The notes beneath the pieces were generated by a model. The model saw only the letters and a program-made list of their open reading frames with translations, ran no database searches and was not told the DNA's origin. Of a stretch of 64,000 nucleotides of DNA, positions 8,436 to 16,868 are shown piece after piece. The DNA is from CANJBX01 sp035556735 (GTDB taxonomy: Bacteria; Pseudomonadota; Alphaproteobacteria; Rhizobiales; Xanthobacteraceae). Position numbers and translations under genes: made by a program. The DNA lies in assembly GCA_035556735.1 (NCBI GenBank), contig DATMFF010000006.1, forward strand, positions 124,001 to 188,000. The letters run 5' to 3'. Every line of letters begins with the position of its first letter. Within the stretch, counting starts at the first letter, position 1.

Positions 8436-9196
8436 CGTACGATTGTGAGCAGTCTGCTCCAACGCACCGTCCATGGCCACAGCCAGAACTTCCAGGCGGC
8501 CTCACCATGGCCAACCGAGAAGAAAATGATCTGGGCCTTGCCGACGAGATTCTCAAAGGGCACGTAGCCCACGCCGCCGTTGCGGTCCTGCGGCACGCGG
8601 CTGTCCGTCGAATTGTCCCGGTTGTCGCCCATCATGAAGTAATGTCCGGCCGGCACCGTATACACGGGCGTATTGTCGAGCATGCCGTTCGGATAGAGGT
8701 CGAGCGTCTCGTAAGAGACCCCGTTGGGCAGCGTCTCGCGCCAGCGCCGGATCCCGTCCGGATGATCCTCGTCCACGTAACGCGAAGCCTCCTCCCGTTT
8801 GACGGGCTGGCCGTTGATGTGGAGCAGACCGCCAACCATCTGGATCCGGTCGCCCGGCAGGCCGATCACGCGCTTGATGTAGTCGGTGGAGTCGTCGCGC
8901 GGGAGACGGAAGACGACGACATCGCCACGTTCCGGCGTAAGCCCGTCCGGCAAGCGGCCGGAGAACAGCGGGACCGTGATCGGCAGCGAATAGCGGCTGT
9001 AGCCGTAGCTGTACTTGGAGACAAACAGATAATCCCCGATCAGCAGCGTCGCTTCCATCGAGCCGGACGGGATATTGAACGGCTGGAACAGGAACGTACG
9101 GATGACCAGGGCGATGATCAGCGCATGGATAACGACGCGGATCGTCTCGACAAATCCGCCTTCTTTCTTTCGCTTCTGCTCGCTCGACACGCTCAT
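8432..9196 (-). CDS. lepB: Signal peptidase I
   Basis: 254 residues. One membrane helix (about 20-38, IRVVIHALIIALVIRTFLF) anchors the enzyme with its catalytic domain in the periplasm. The catalytic serine is Ser46 in NIPSGSMEATL and the general base is Lys108 in DYIKRVIGLPGDR; the C-terminal box GDNRDNSTDSR is complete. It removes signal peptides from secreted proteins. ATG 9196 follows GAGCGGGGCAAG; upstream codons in frame do not look like the family. About 200 bp separate it from acpS, so it may have its own promoter within the block. Confidence 0.95.
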   Translation of the reverse strand: MSVSSEQKRKKEGGFVETIRVVIHALIIALVIRTFLFQPFNIPSGSMEATLLIGDYLFVSKYSYGYSRYSLPITVPLFSGRLPDGLTPERGDVVVFRLPRDDSTDYIKRVIGLPGDRIQMVGGLLHINGQPVKREEASRYVDEDHPDGIRRWRETLPNGVSYETLDLYPNGMLDNTPVYTVPAGHYFMMGDNRDNSTDSRVPQDRNGGVGYVPFENLVGKAQIIFFSVGHGEAAWKFWLWPWTVRWSRLLTIVR

Positions 9197-9393
9197 CTTG
9201 CCCCGCTCTCGCAGCCACGGACCGCGTCCATGCCAAGCGCATGACGGTGGATCGTACACACCGCTTTGCTCCCTGATCCCAGATTTTTCATGCAATTAAC
9301 GGCGGTTTTGGATCCGGCCTTGAAGCCGACCTTGGCGACGCAGCGGGCACTTGTAGCGGCTCGGACCCTAACGCGCAACGAATGGTGGCGGTT

Positions 9394-9798
9394 TCATGGC
9401 TCGCGGGGGACCGCAGAAATGATCACGAGCGCTTGCGCCATCGGGTATTCGTCCGTGATCGTCACATCGATCCGGGCATCGTAACCGGCGGGCGTCAAGG
9501 CTTCCAGCCGGCGCAATGCTCCGCCGGTGAGCTGCATCGTCGGGCGCCCGCCCGGCAGATTCACCACACCCATGTCGCGCCACCACACGCCGTGACGGAT
9601 GCCGGTGCCAAGCGCCTTCGAGCATGCCTCCTTGGCAGCGAAGCGCTTGGCGTAGGTGTCGGTCGACTTCGCGCGCCGCTCGGCCTTGGCTCGCTCGATG
9701 TCCGTGAATATCCGTGACAGAAACCGTTCGCCGTGCCGCTCGATGACTTTTTCGACCCGGCGGATATCGATCAGGTCGGACCCGATGCCGATGATCAT
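9394..9798 (-). CDS. acpS: Holo-[acyl-carrier-protein] synthase
   Basis: 134 residues. It transfers 4'-phosphopantetheine from CoA to apo-ACP, switching on fatty-acid synthesis. Seen: the magnesium/CoA motif GIGSDLIDI at the N-terminus, the central FAAKEACSKALGTG motif with the catalytic glutamate and lysine, and a C-terminal strand (DVTITDEYPMAQALVII). It overlaps the pdxJ stop by 4 bp (ATGA), so the two are translationally coupled, the usual alphaproteobacterial and enterobacterial arrangement. Confidence 0.95.
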   Translation of the reverse strand: MIIGIGSDLIDIRRVEKVIERHGERFLSRIFTDIERAKAERRAKSTDTYAKRFAAKEACSKALGTGIRHGVWWRDMGVVNLPGGRPTMQLTGGALRRLEALTPAGYDARIDVTITDEYPMAQALVIISAVPREP

Positions 9799-10556
9799 CG
9801 CACCGCCCTCGCCCGGCCCCGGTCCATTGCGGCGCGCATGGCGCGTACGACCGCATCGAGGCCCACGAATACGGCCTCCCCGATCATGGAATGGCCGATA
9901 TTGAGCTCGACGACTTCGGGCAAGGCAGCGATGGCCTCCGCGGTGGAGTAGTCCAGCCCGTGCCCCGCATGCACCTCCAGCCCAAGCCGGGCCGCACGCC
10001 TGGCGCCTTCCGCGATCCTTCCGAACTCCTCGGCGGCCAACGGATTCTTGCCAGCCGCCAGCGCATCACACCAAGTCCCGGTGTGGATCTCAATGACCGG
10101 TGCTCCCAGTTCGGCCGCTATATCGATCTGGGCGGGATCAGGCGCGATGAACAACGACACCCGGATGCCGGCGGCTTTCAGCTTTGAGACGACGTCCGCC
10201 ACCTGGATACGTTGCGAGACGACGTCAAGGCCGCCCTCGGTTGTACGTTCCTCGCGTCGTTCCGGAACGAGGCAGGCAGCGTGCGGCTTGGTTCTAAGGG
10301 CGATGGCGGTCATCTCGGCTGTCGCCGCCATCTCGAGATTGAGCGGCTTGCCGATTCGCGCTTTCATCCTTTCGATGTCGTCATCGCGGATATGCCGTCT
10401 GTCCTCGCGCAGATGGGCGGTGATGCCGTCGGCCCCGGCGGCGATTGCCTGCTCGGCGGCCCGTACAGGGTCCGGATGCCGGCCGCCGCGGGCATTCCGC
10501 AACGTCGCCACGTGGTCGATGTTGACCCCAAGTCGTAGATGGGAAACCGTGGCCAC
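9795..10556 (-). CDS. pdxJ: Pyridoxine 5'-phosphate synthase
   Basis: 253 residues, a TIM barrel. It condenses 1-deoxyxylulose 5-phosphate with 3-amino-2-oxopropyl phosphate in the DXP-dependent route to vitamin B6. The start LRLGVNIDHVATLRNARGG carries the substrate-binding His and Arg residues; TAHLREDRRHI and VHAGHGLDY are the other active-site signatures. It sits 6 bp after rsh and overlaps acpS by 4 bp, part of the leftward operon. Confidence 0.95.
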   Translation of the reverse strand: MATVSHLRLGVNIDHVATLRNARGGRHPDPVRAAEQAIAAGADGITAHLREDRRHIRDDDIERMKARIGKPLNLEMAATAEMTAIALRTKPHAACLVPERREERTTEGGLDVVSQRIQVADVVSKLKAAGIRVSLFIAPDPAQIDIAAELGAPVIEIHTGTWCDALAAGKNPLAAEEFGRIAEGARRAARLGLEVHAGHGLDYSTAEAIAALPEVVELNIGHSMIGEAVFVGLDAVVRAMRAAMDRGRARAVR

Positions 10557-10562
10557 GGGCGT

Positions 10563-12887
10563 CTATCCCATGACGCGCTCGACAGCCGCCACGACGGTCT
10601 TGGCGCGCAACTGCGCAATGATCGACGTGAGGTGCTTCAAGTCATAGACTTCGAGATCGATGGTGAGCAACGTGAAGTCGGGCGCTTTGCGCTCCATGCG
10701 CATGTTGTCGATGTTGCCGTCATGCTCGGCGATGACCTGCGCGATCTGGGCCAGCGAGCCGGGCTCATTGACCGACTGCACCGACAGCCGCGCCGGAAAC
10801 CGCCGTGCGTGATCGCCGATGTCCCAGCGCACGTCGAGCCAGCGCTCGGGCGTGTCCTCGAAGGCGGCCAGCGCGGGCGATTGGATCGGATAGATCGTGA
10901 TCGCCTCGCCTGGCGTCATGATGCCGACAATGCGGTCCCCCGGCACCGCGCCGCCTGGGGCGAACCGCACCGGGAGGTCGCTGTTGATGCCTCGGATCGG
11001 AATTGAGGCCCCATCCGTCCCGTCGTCGGGAACGCGGAACACGACGCTCTTGGCCTTACGCAGTCCGAACCAGCCGCTGTCGGTCTTCGGCGGCGGTGCC
11101 GCCGGCACGCGCTCGTCCTTGTAGTCGGGGTACATGGCCCGCACGACGTCGGAGGCCTTCATCTCCTGCCGTCCCACCGCCGCAAACACTTCCTCGATCG
11201 ACGACCGCGCGAGCCGCGGCAAGGCGCCGGTCAGCCGATCGTCGGAATAATCGCGCTTGGCGCGCTGGCACAACCGCTCCACCAATCGACGGCCGAGACC
11301 GGCGTACTGGGTGCGCACCGCAACCCGGGTCGCGCGACGGATCGCGGCCCGCGCCTTGCCCGTCACGACGATCGACTCCCACGCTGCCGGCGGCGCGAGC
11401 TGGGCCTTGGAGATCAACACCTCGACTTCATCGCCGTTCTGCAGTTCCGACGTCAGCGGCGCGATCTTGCCGTTGATCTTGCAGCCCACGGCCTCATTGC
11501 CGATGTCGGTGTGGACTGCGTAGGCGAAATCGATGGGCGTCGCCTTGCGTGGCAGAGCGATCAGTTTGCCTTTGGGGGTGAAGCAGAACACCTGGTCGTG
11601 GAACAGCTCGAGCTTGGTGTGCTCGAGGAACTCCTCGGGATTCGATCCTTCTGCCAGCAGTTCGATCGTGCGCCGCAGCCACGCGTAAGCATTGGATTCG
11701 CGAGACAGCATTTCCGTGGGCGAGTTTGCGGGGTCTTTGTAAAGCGCATGGGCCGCGATGCCGTATTCGGCGATCTCGTCCATCTCCTCAGTGCGGAACT
11801 GCAGCTCAACGCGCTGCTTGCCGGGGCCGATTACAGTGGTGTGGATCGAGCGATAGTCGTTTTGCTTGGGCGTGGAGATGTAGTCCTTGAACCGGCCGGG
11901 CACGACCGGCCAGGTGGTGTGGACGATCCCAAGCGCCTCGTAACACTGCGCGACCGTCTTCACGATCACGCGGAATCCAAAGATGTCCGAGAGCTGCTCG
12001 AAACCGACGGCTTTACGCTCCATCTTGCGCCAGATCGAATAGGGTTGCTTGCGGCGCCCCTTCACCTTGGCGGTGATGCCGCGCTCGGCGAGCTTTTTGG
12101 CGAGTTGCCGTTCGATTTCCGCGATGAGGTCGCTGTTGCGCTCCGCGGTCTCCTCGAAGCGGCGCGTGATCACGCGATAGGCGTCGGGATGCAACTCCTG
12201 GAATGCGAGATTCTCCAACTCCTCGCGCATCTCATACATGCCCATGCGGGCCGCGAGCGGAGCATAGATGTCGAGGGTCTCTTCCGCCGCGCGCCGACGT
12301 GCCTCCGGCGGCATGTGCGACAGTGTGCGCATGTTGTGCAGCCGGTCGGCCAGCTTGACCAGCAGCACCCGAACGTCGTCTGCGATCGCAAGCAGCAGCT
12401 TGCGCAGGTTCTCGGCCTGCTTGGCCTCGCGCGTGACGAGATCGAGCTTCTTGAGCTTGGTCAGGCCTTCGACCAGCGTGCCGATGTCCTTCCCGAAGAT
12501 CTGGTCGATTTCGGCGCGGGTCGCCTCCGTGTCCTCGATGGTGTCGTGCAACAGGGCAGCGGCGATCGTTGCGTCATCGAGCTTGAGGTCGGTCAGGATG
12601 GCCGCGACTTCGAGAGGGTGGGAAAAGTATGGATCTCCCGAGGCGCGCTTCTGCTCGCCGTGCGCCATCATTGCATAGACGTAGGCGCGGTTGAGCAGGT
12701 CCTCGTTGGCGTTCGGGTTGTATTTACGCACCCGCTCGACCAACTCGTACTGTCGCATCATGGGCGCCGGCGCCTTGATTGACGGCGCTGCGATAGCCTG
12801 CCCGACGATTGCAGGAGGGCGCGCCAACGGCGCACGCGAGCGCGCCTGGTTTTGCATCCGCGGCAGATCGGTGGTCGAGCGCGCCAT
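10563..12887 (-). CDS. rsh: Bifunctional (p)ppGpp synthetase/hydrolase (Rsh)
   Basis: 774 residues. Domains in order: HD hydrolase (His90 in PYFSHPLEV and the HD pair 114-115 in LLHDTIED), nucleotidyltransferase synthetase (KRKQPYSIWRKM-like, then FGFRVIV and YRSIHTTVIGP), TGS (IDFAYAVHTDIGNEA), a zinc-finger/helical region and a C-terminal ACT domain (ending TVVAAVERVMG). All catalytic motifs look intact, so it probably both makes and degrades the alarmone, as the single long Rsh of alphaproteobacteria does. The N-terminus before MMRQYELVERV is a poorly conserved 42-residue Ala/Pro-rich lead; a start at 12761 is the alternative. It is downstream of rpoZ but after a terminator. Confidence 0.95.
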   Translation of the reverse strand: MARSTTDLPRMQNQARSRAPLARPPAIVGQAIAAPSIKAPAPMMRQYELVERVRKYNPNANEDLLNRAYVYAMMAHGEQKRASGDPYFSHPLEVAAILTDLKLDDATIAAALLHDTIEDTEATRAEIDQIFGKDIGTLVEGLTKLKKLDLVTREAKQAENLRKLLLAIADDVRVLLVKLADRLHNMRTLSHMPPEARRRAAEETLDIYAPLAARMGMYEMREELENLAFQELHPDAYRVITRRFEETAERNSDLIAEIERQLAKKLAERGITAKVKGRRKQPYSIWRKMERKAVGFEQLSDIFGFRVIVKTVAQCYEALGIVHTTWPVVPGRFKDYISTPKQNDYRSIHTTVIGPGKQRVELQFRTEEMDEIAEYGIAAHALYKDPANSPTEMLSRESNAYAWLRRTIELLAEGSNPEEFLEHTKLELFHDQVFCFTPKGKLIALPRKATPIDFAYAVHTDIGNEAVGCKINGKIAPLTSELQNGDEVEVLISKAQLAPPAAWESIVVTGKARAAIRRATRVAVRTQYAGLGRRLVERLCQRAKRDYSDDRLTGALPRLARSSIEEVFAAVGRQEMKASDVVRAMYPDYKDERVPAAPPPKTDSGWFGLRKAKSVVFRVPDDGTDGASIPIRGINSDLPVRFAPGGAVPGDRIVGIMTPGEAITIYPIQSPALAAFEDTPERWLDVRWDIGDHARRFPARLSVQSVNEPGSLAQIAQVIAEHDGNIDNMRMERKAPDFTLLTIDLEVYDLKHLTSIIAQLRAKTVVAAVERVMG

Positions 12888-12994
12888 CCCTGCTTATCTG
12901 GTCCTGTGTTCCCTGGCCCGTTCCGGTCAGGATGTCCACCGTATCACGCGGCTGTTCGCGCGCCATACCATCTATGTTGGCCGCGCAAGGTTCA

Positions 12995-13027
12995 CAAAAC
13001 GAAAACGGCCCGGAGTACCGGGCCGTT
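12995..13027 (-). terminator. Rho-independent terminator after rpoZ
   Basis: A 10-bp perfect stem (AACGGCCCGG at 13004-13013 with CCGGGCCGTT at 13018-13027, loop AGTA) is followed on the minus strand by TTCGTTTTGTG. It lies 23 bp beyond the rpoZ stop and separates rpoZ from rsh, so rsh likely depends on read-through or its own promoter. Confidence 0.8.
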
Positions 13028-13049
13028 CAAATTTCGCAGGCGCGACAGG

Positions 13050-13457
13050 CTATTCCTCGTCCTCGACTTCGGGCGGCTCCGGCCGCTCCTCCGGTGGCGC
13101 CAGCCCCTCGAGGCCGCGCAGCAGTTCCTCTTCGGTCATGCGGTCCATGACGACCTCGGTGTCATCCGGCTCGACCTTCTCGCCGTTGGCCCCGATCAAC
13201 GGCATGGCCTCGGGCTCGGGCTCGTCCACTTCCACGTACTTCTGCAGGGAGTGAACAAGGTCTTCCTTGAGGTCGCCCGGCGAGATCGTCTCGTCGGCAA
13301 TCTCACGCAATGCCACCACCGGGTTCTTGTCGTTGTCCCGATCAACGGTGATCTGCGAACCGGACGAGATCATCCGCGCGCGATGCGCGGCCAGCAGGAC
13401 CAGCTCGAACCGGTTGTCGACCTTGTCAATGCAATCTTCGACAGTGACTCGGGCCAT
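13050..13457 (-). CDS. rpoZ: RNA polymerase omega subunit
   Basis: 135 residues. The conserved core MARVTVEDCIDKVDNRFELVLLAAHRAR stabilises the beta-prime subunit of RNA polymerase. The C-terminal half is long and acidic (MTEEELLRGLEGLAPPEER, ending EVEDEE), as in other alphaproteobacteria. AAGGAG stands 13 bases before the ATG. Its position next to rsh is functionally fitting because omega forms part of a ppGpp-binding site in proteobacteria. Confidence 0.95.
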   Translation of the reverse strand: MARVTVEDCIDKVDNRFELVLLAAHRARMISSGSQITVDRDNDKNPVVALREIADETISPGDLKEDLVHSLQKYVEVDEPEPEAMPLIGANGEKVEPDDTEVVMDRMTEEELLRGLEGLAPPEERPEPPEVEDEE

Positions 13458-13830
13458 CGGCGCGGCGCTCCTTCAAAAAAGGTTGGTTGAATGATTGCGC
13501 GGTTAGATAGTCGCTGCACGCGGAAAGTGCAAGGTAAATCAAGCCAAAACCCAGATTAGGCCCGGCATTATTAACTTGGCGTGACAAGCCCGCTCTGTTA
13601 GCAGAGCGCTGGGCTCCGCGACCACTTGCCTTTCGCCGGCGGCCGCGGCGACAGCCGCAGCAATTGTTGTGCTGCATGTCCCCAAATCCTCGCCGCGCCC
13701 GCATGTTGCCATTGCAACGCCGCATTGTCCGCCACTGACTTATGCAACCCGCTCACGAAACGATTGGTCCGATTCCGTCTGGTTTGCGTACCGAACCGAC
13801 CCAATAACGACCCAAGAACACAGGCCTCAC
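13458..13830. other. Intergenic region between divergent rpoZ and the NYN gene, with a structured hairpin
   Basis: 373 bp with no convincing gene. It must hold the promoters of rpoZ (leftward) and the NYN-domain gene (rightward). A two-part hairpin lies at 13587-13615: GCTCTG (13592-13597) and CAGAGC (13602-13607) around TTAG, extended by AGCCC (13587-13591) and GGGCT (13611-13615) with a GCT bulge. No T-run follows. It could be a small-RNA element or an mRNA leader fold. Confidence 0.4.
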
Positions 13831-14481
13831 ATGACAGTATCCGGCGAAAAGATTGCCCTCTTCATCGATGGCGCCAACCTCTACGCCACTGCGAAGTCAC
13901 TCGGCTTCGACATCGATTACAAGCGCCTGCTGCGCGAGTTCCAATCGCGGGGCTACCTGCTGCGCGCGTTCTATTATACCGCCGTGATCGAAGATCAGGA
14001 GTATTCCTCCATCAGACCCCTGATCGATTGGCTGGATTACAACGGCTATACCGTCGTCACGAAGGCGACCAAGGAGTTCGTGGACCAGACCGGCCGGCGC
14101 AAGGTCAAGGGCAACATGGATATCGAACTCGCCGTCGACGCCATGGAACTCGCGGGCACGATCGATCACATGGTGCTGTTCTCGGGCGACGGCGATTTCC
14201 GATCCCTCGTCCAGGCCATACAGCGACGCGGCTGCCGCGTGACCGTTGTCTCGACCATTTCGACGCAGCCTCCCATGGTCGCCGACGAACTGCGCCGCCA
14301 GGCCGACGTGTTCCTCGACCTCGCGGATTTGCAGGCAAAGGTCGGCCGTGATCCGACCGAGCGCGCACCACGCGAAGGCCGCGAGACGCGCGAATCCCGT
14401 CACACTCCGCAATTCCTGCAACGCCACGCAAGTCCCAGCCGCGCTCCCGTCGGCGCGGACGAGGACTTCGACGACGAATAA
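13831..14481 (+). CDS. NYN-domain (LabA/DUF88-like) protein
   Basis: 216 residues. The PIN-like NYN fold is recognised by FIDGANLYATAK (first acidic residue), the motif NMDIELAVDAM and the SGDGDFRSLV motif, which together give the acidic metal-binding cluster expected for a ribonuclease. The C-terminal 50 residues are a charged, probably disordered tail ending EDFDDE. NYN proteins process or degrade RNA; LabA itself acts in cyanobacterial clock output, but no such role is implied here. ATG 13831 is the first codon with family similarity. The uracil-DNA glycosylase gene starts 12 bp after it, so the two are probably co-transcribed. Confidence 0.88.
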   Translation: MTVSGEKIALFIDGANLYATAKSLGFDIDYKRLLREFQSRGYLLRAFYYTAVIEDQEYSSIRPLIDWLDYNGYTVVTKATKEFVDQTGRRKVKGNMDIELAVDAMELAGTIDHMVLFSGDGDFRSLVQAIQRRGCRVTVVSTISTQPPMVADELRRQADVFLDLADLQAKVGRDPTERAPREGRETRESRHTPQFLQRHASPSRAPVGADEDFDDE

Positions 14482-14493
14482 CGAGGCCGAGCC

Positions 14494-15150
14494 ATGCTTG
14501 CGGCAGAGCCGCCGCGCGACTGCCCCCGCTGTCCCCGCCTCGTCGCTTTCCGGCAAGCCCTGCGCGAGCGTGAGCCTGGCTGGTTCAACGCGCCGGTGCC
14601 GTCGTTCGGACCGCGCGATGCGCGCCTGCTGATCGTCGGGCTGGCTCCCGGCATGCAGGGCGCGAACCGCACGGGACGTCCGTTCACCGGCGATTATGCC
14701 GGCGATCTCCTCTACGATACGCTGATCGCATTCGGCTTCGCCCGCGGCCAGTATCGTGCGCGGCCTGACGACGGCTTGACACTGATCGACGCTCGCATCA
14801 GCAACGCGGTGCGCTGCGTCCCGCCGGAGAACAAGCCGACCACCGCCGAGATTGCGACGTGCCGCCCGTTCCTGGAATCGACGATCGCAGAGATGCCAAA
14901 TCTCACGGCAGTGGTTGCGCTCGGCCGCATCGCCCATGACAGCGTGGTGCGCGCCTGCGGGGTGAAGCTAGCCGCTGCGCCATTCGGCCATGGTGTGGAG
15001 CACGCACTCAAGCTGCGGCTGTTCGACAGCTATCACTGCTCCCGCTACAACACGAACACAGGCGTTCTCACTCCCGACATGTTCCGGGCCGTGTTCAAGA
15101 CGGTGCGCGGCTATCTCGACACGCTGGCCGAGCCGGCCCGTTCAGCGTGA
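14494..15150 (+). CDS. Uracil-DNA glycosylase, family 5 (UdgB-like)
   Basis: 218 residues. Iron-sulfur type UDG: CPRCPR near the N-terminus and two later Cys residues (AVRC and ATC) can hold the cluster. Motif 1 is GLAPGMQGANRTGRPFTGD, in which the Asp of families 1 and 4 is absent, as in family 5; motif 2 is YHCSRYN in place of HPSPLN. Family 5 enzymes remove uracil and other deaminated bases from DNA. The gene overlaps the converging VOC gene by 9 bp at their 3' ends. Assignment to family 5 rests on the motifs. Confidence 0.88.
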   Translation: MLAAEPPRDCPRCPRLVAFRQALREREPGWFNAPVPSFGPRDARLLIVGLAPGMQGANRTGRPFTGDYAGDLLYDTLIAFGFARGQYRARPDDGLTLIDARISNAVRCVPPENKPTTAEIATCRPFLESTIAEMPNLTAVVALGRIAHDSVVRACGVKLAAAPFGHGVEHALKLRLFDSYHCSRYNTNTGVLTPDMFRAVFKTVRGYLDTLAEPARSA

Positions 15151-15534
15151 CGCGGTCGAGTACGAAATAAATTCGAGCAGCGATCCATCGGGATCGCGAA
15201 AGTACACGCTCGTACCCGCTCCCTTTGCCCCGCTGCGCGTCACGGGGCCGAGCTCCACGGCCACCCCGCGCTGCTGGAGGTGCGCGATGGCGCCGTCGAT
15301 CGGGCCGCTCCACTCGAAACAGAGGTCGCTGTTGCCCGGCTGCACCGGCAGCCGGGCAACCGGCGCCACGTCCAGTCCCGGACCATGCAGATTGAGCTGG
15401 CTGTCACCGAACCGATACGCCACCCGCCCCTCGTAACGGACGATCTCGGCCCCCATCACATCGCGATAGAATGCATTCGATCGTTCCCAGTCCGACACGT
15501 GGATGACGCAATGATCGAGGCTGACCTGTGGCAT
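15142..15534 (-). CDS. VOC-family (glyoxalase/dioxygenase fold) protein
   Basis: 130 residues forming two beta-alpha-beta-beta-beta modules. Metal ligand candidates are His8 (SLDHCVIHV), His50 (NLHGPG) and Glu near the C-terminus (DGSLLEFISY). The family includes glyoxalase I, extradiol dioxygenases and fosfomycin or bleomycin resistance proteins; the sequence is closest in style to small VOC proteins of unknown substrate. GGAGCGAG precedes ATG 15534. Its 3' end overlaps the UDG gene that converges on it. Confidence 0.85.
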   Translation of the reverse strand: MPQVSLDHCVIHVSDWERSNAFYRDVMGAEIVRYEGRVAYRFGDSQLNLHGPGLDVAPVARLPVQPGNSDLCFEWSGPIDGAIAHLQQRGVAVELGPVTRSGAKGAGTSVYFRDPDGSLLEFISYSTASR

Positions 15535-15665
15535 CGTTGCTCGCTCCTGCTTGATGCGCCTCACGGCAACGTGAGCACCCCTCGTGCAGGCAAGTGCCTG
15601 CCGCGATGCGCAAGCCAGATATATGTTGCCCCATGAACCAAGATCGATTCCAGGGAGCAAACACC

Positions 15666-16184
15666 ATGTCCCGCAAGCCGTTTGTCATATCGGGCATTGC
15701 AGCGGTCATCCTTGCGGCAGCAGCGCTCCCCGCAGCTGCGCAGACGGCCACCGCCCCGTTGAAGGATGCCAACGGCAAGGACGTCGGCACGGTCACGTTG
15801 ACCCAGGCTCCGGACGGTGTGCTGCTCAAACTATCGGCCACCGGCCTCCCCGCTGGCGAGCATGCGTTCCACGTTCACGCGGTTGGCAAGTGCGAGCCTC
15901 CGTTCACCTCTGCGGGCGGGCACTTCAACCCAGGCAGCAGGAAGCACGGTCTCCTCGCCGCCGAAGGCCACCACGCGGGCGACATGCCCAACCTTTTCGT
16001 GCCGGCAAGCGGCAGCCTGACCGTCGAGGTCATGAATGATGCAATCACACTCGAGAAAGGCAAGCCGAACTCGGTGTTCGACGCTGATGGATCGGCCGTC
16101 ATCATCCATGCCGGCAAAGACGACTACAAAACCGACCCCACGGGGGACGCCGGCGGCCGCATCGCCTGCGGCGTGATCCAGTAA
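15666..16184 (+). CDS. sodC: Periplasmic Cu/Zn superoxide dismutase
   Basis: 172 residues. A clear signal peptide (about 25 residues, cut near AAA-QTA) sends it to the periplasm. Copper ligands are in HAFHVHAVGKC, the zinc loop has GGHFNP, KHG and GHHAGDMPN, and a further copper His and the active-site Arg lie near the C-terminus (IIHAGKDD, GGRIACGVI). The two Cys for the family disulfide are present. It removes superoxide outside the cytoplasm. ATG 15666 places the hydrophobic signal correctly. It is monocistronic between the VOC gene and smpB. Confidence 0.93.
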   Translation: MSRKPFVISGIAAVILAAAALPAAAQTATAPLKDANGKDVGTVTLTQAPDGVLLKLSATGLPAGEHAFHVHAVGKCEPPFTSAGGHFNPGSRKHGLLAAEGHHAGDMPNLFVPASGSLTVEVMNDAITLEKGKPNSVFDADGSAVIIHAGKDDYKTDPTGDAGGRIACGVIQ

Positions 16185-16220
16185 GCCCCCTGTCCTTCTG
16201 GCTCGGACCAGGACTCGCGG

Positions 16221-16691
16221 TTACCCCTTCAGCCGCAGCAGGCGCCCGCGCTCGCGGTCCCAGCTGCGTTTGCGGTCGGTGTCGCGCTTGTCGTGGAGCT
16301 TCTTGCCGCGCGCAACGGCCAGTTCCAGCTTAGCCCGCCCCCGCTGGTTGAAGTAGAGCTTGAGCGGCACGATGGTCATGCCCTCTCGCTCGACCGCGCC
16401 GGCCAGCTTGTTGATCTGGCGCTTGTGCAACAGGAGCTTGCGGGGCCGTTTGGGCGGATGATTGTCACGCCCCGCTTGCAGGTATTCTGGAATGTTGGCG
16501 TTGACCAGCCACAGTTCTCCGCCGCGTGCGTCGGCGTACGATTCTCCGATGCTCGCCTTGCCCTGGCGCAACGATTTCACCTCGGTGCCGGTGAGCGCGA
16601 TCCCGGCCTCGAAGGTCTCACCGATTTCGTAGTTGAAGCGCGCCTTACGGTTGTCGGCGACGATCTTGATCCCCGGGTTCTTCTCCGCCAT
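16221..16691 (-). CDS. smpB: SsrA-binding protein
   Basis: 156 residues, normal length. SmpB brings tmRNA to stalled ribosomes for trans-translation. The N-terminal KIVADNRKARFNYEIGETFE starts the OB-like barrel; GTEVKSLRQGKASIGESYA is the tmRNA-binding signature; the basic tail (RDTDRKRSWDRERGRLLR) reaches the decoding centre. The tmRNA gene is not in this window as far as I can see. In many related genomes smpB lies near dapA, and here dapA is about 2 kb away on the same strand, with the iron genes and mscL between. Confidence 0.95.
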   Translation of the reverse strand: MAEKNPGIKIVADNRKARFNYEIGETFEAGIALTGTEVKSLRQGKASIGESYADARGGELWLVNANIPEYLQAGRDNHPPKRPRKLLLHKRQINKLAGAVEREGMTIVPLKLYFNQRGRAKLELAVARGKKLHDKRDTDRKRSWDRERGRLLRLKG

Positions 16692-16729
16692 GAAACGCCG
16701 CTGATCCGATTGTTAAGCGATTTCTGAAC

Positions 16730-16746
16730 TTTACAGCAATTCTAAG
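16730..16746 (+). promoter_or_regulatory. Candidate Irr box (ICE) upstream of the iron-uptake pair
   Basis: The 17-mer TTTACAGCAATTCTAAG matches 11 of the 14 fixed positions of the iron-control element consensus as I recall it, TTTAGAA-N3-TTCTAAA. It lies 123 bp before the cupredoxin gene and 39 bp before the divergent smpB start. An iron-responsive regulator here would suit the FTR1 permease. The match is seen; binding by Irr is inferred. Confidence 0.5.
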
Positions 16747-16868
16747 CTAGATCGATTGCACCCGGGGCCGGCCCGGGTCCACATAGACATCGGCATGGAC
16801 CGGAGGGCCGGGCGCGGACCAGCGCGGTGGCGTGCCGCGTACCATGTAATCATTGTGCGGGAAAGGTC

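Noticed and set aside
11511..12782. 423-codon open frame on the plus strand opposite rsh
   Set aside because: Mirror of the highly conserved Rsh gene with no ribosome site or domain; a codon-bias shadow.
13458..13830. Considered tmRNA, 4.5S RNA or 6S RNA in the rpoZ upstream gap
   Set aside because: No SRP GGAAGGAAGC-type loop, no tag-peptide frame and no 6S-like open bubble could be recognised.
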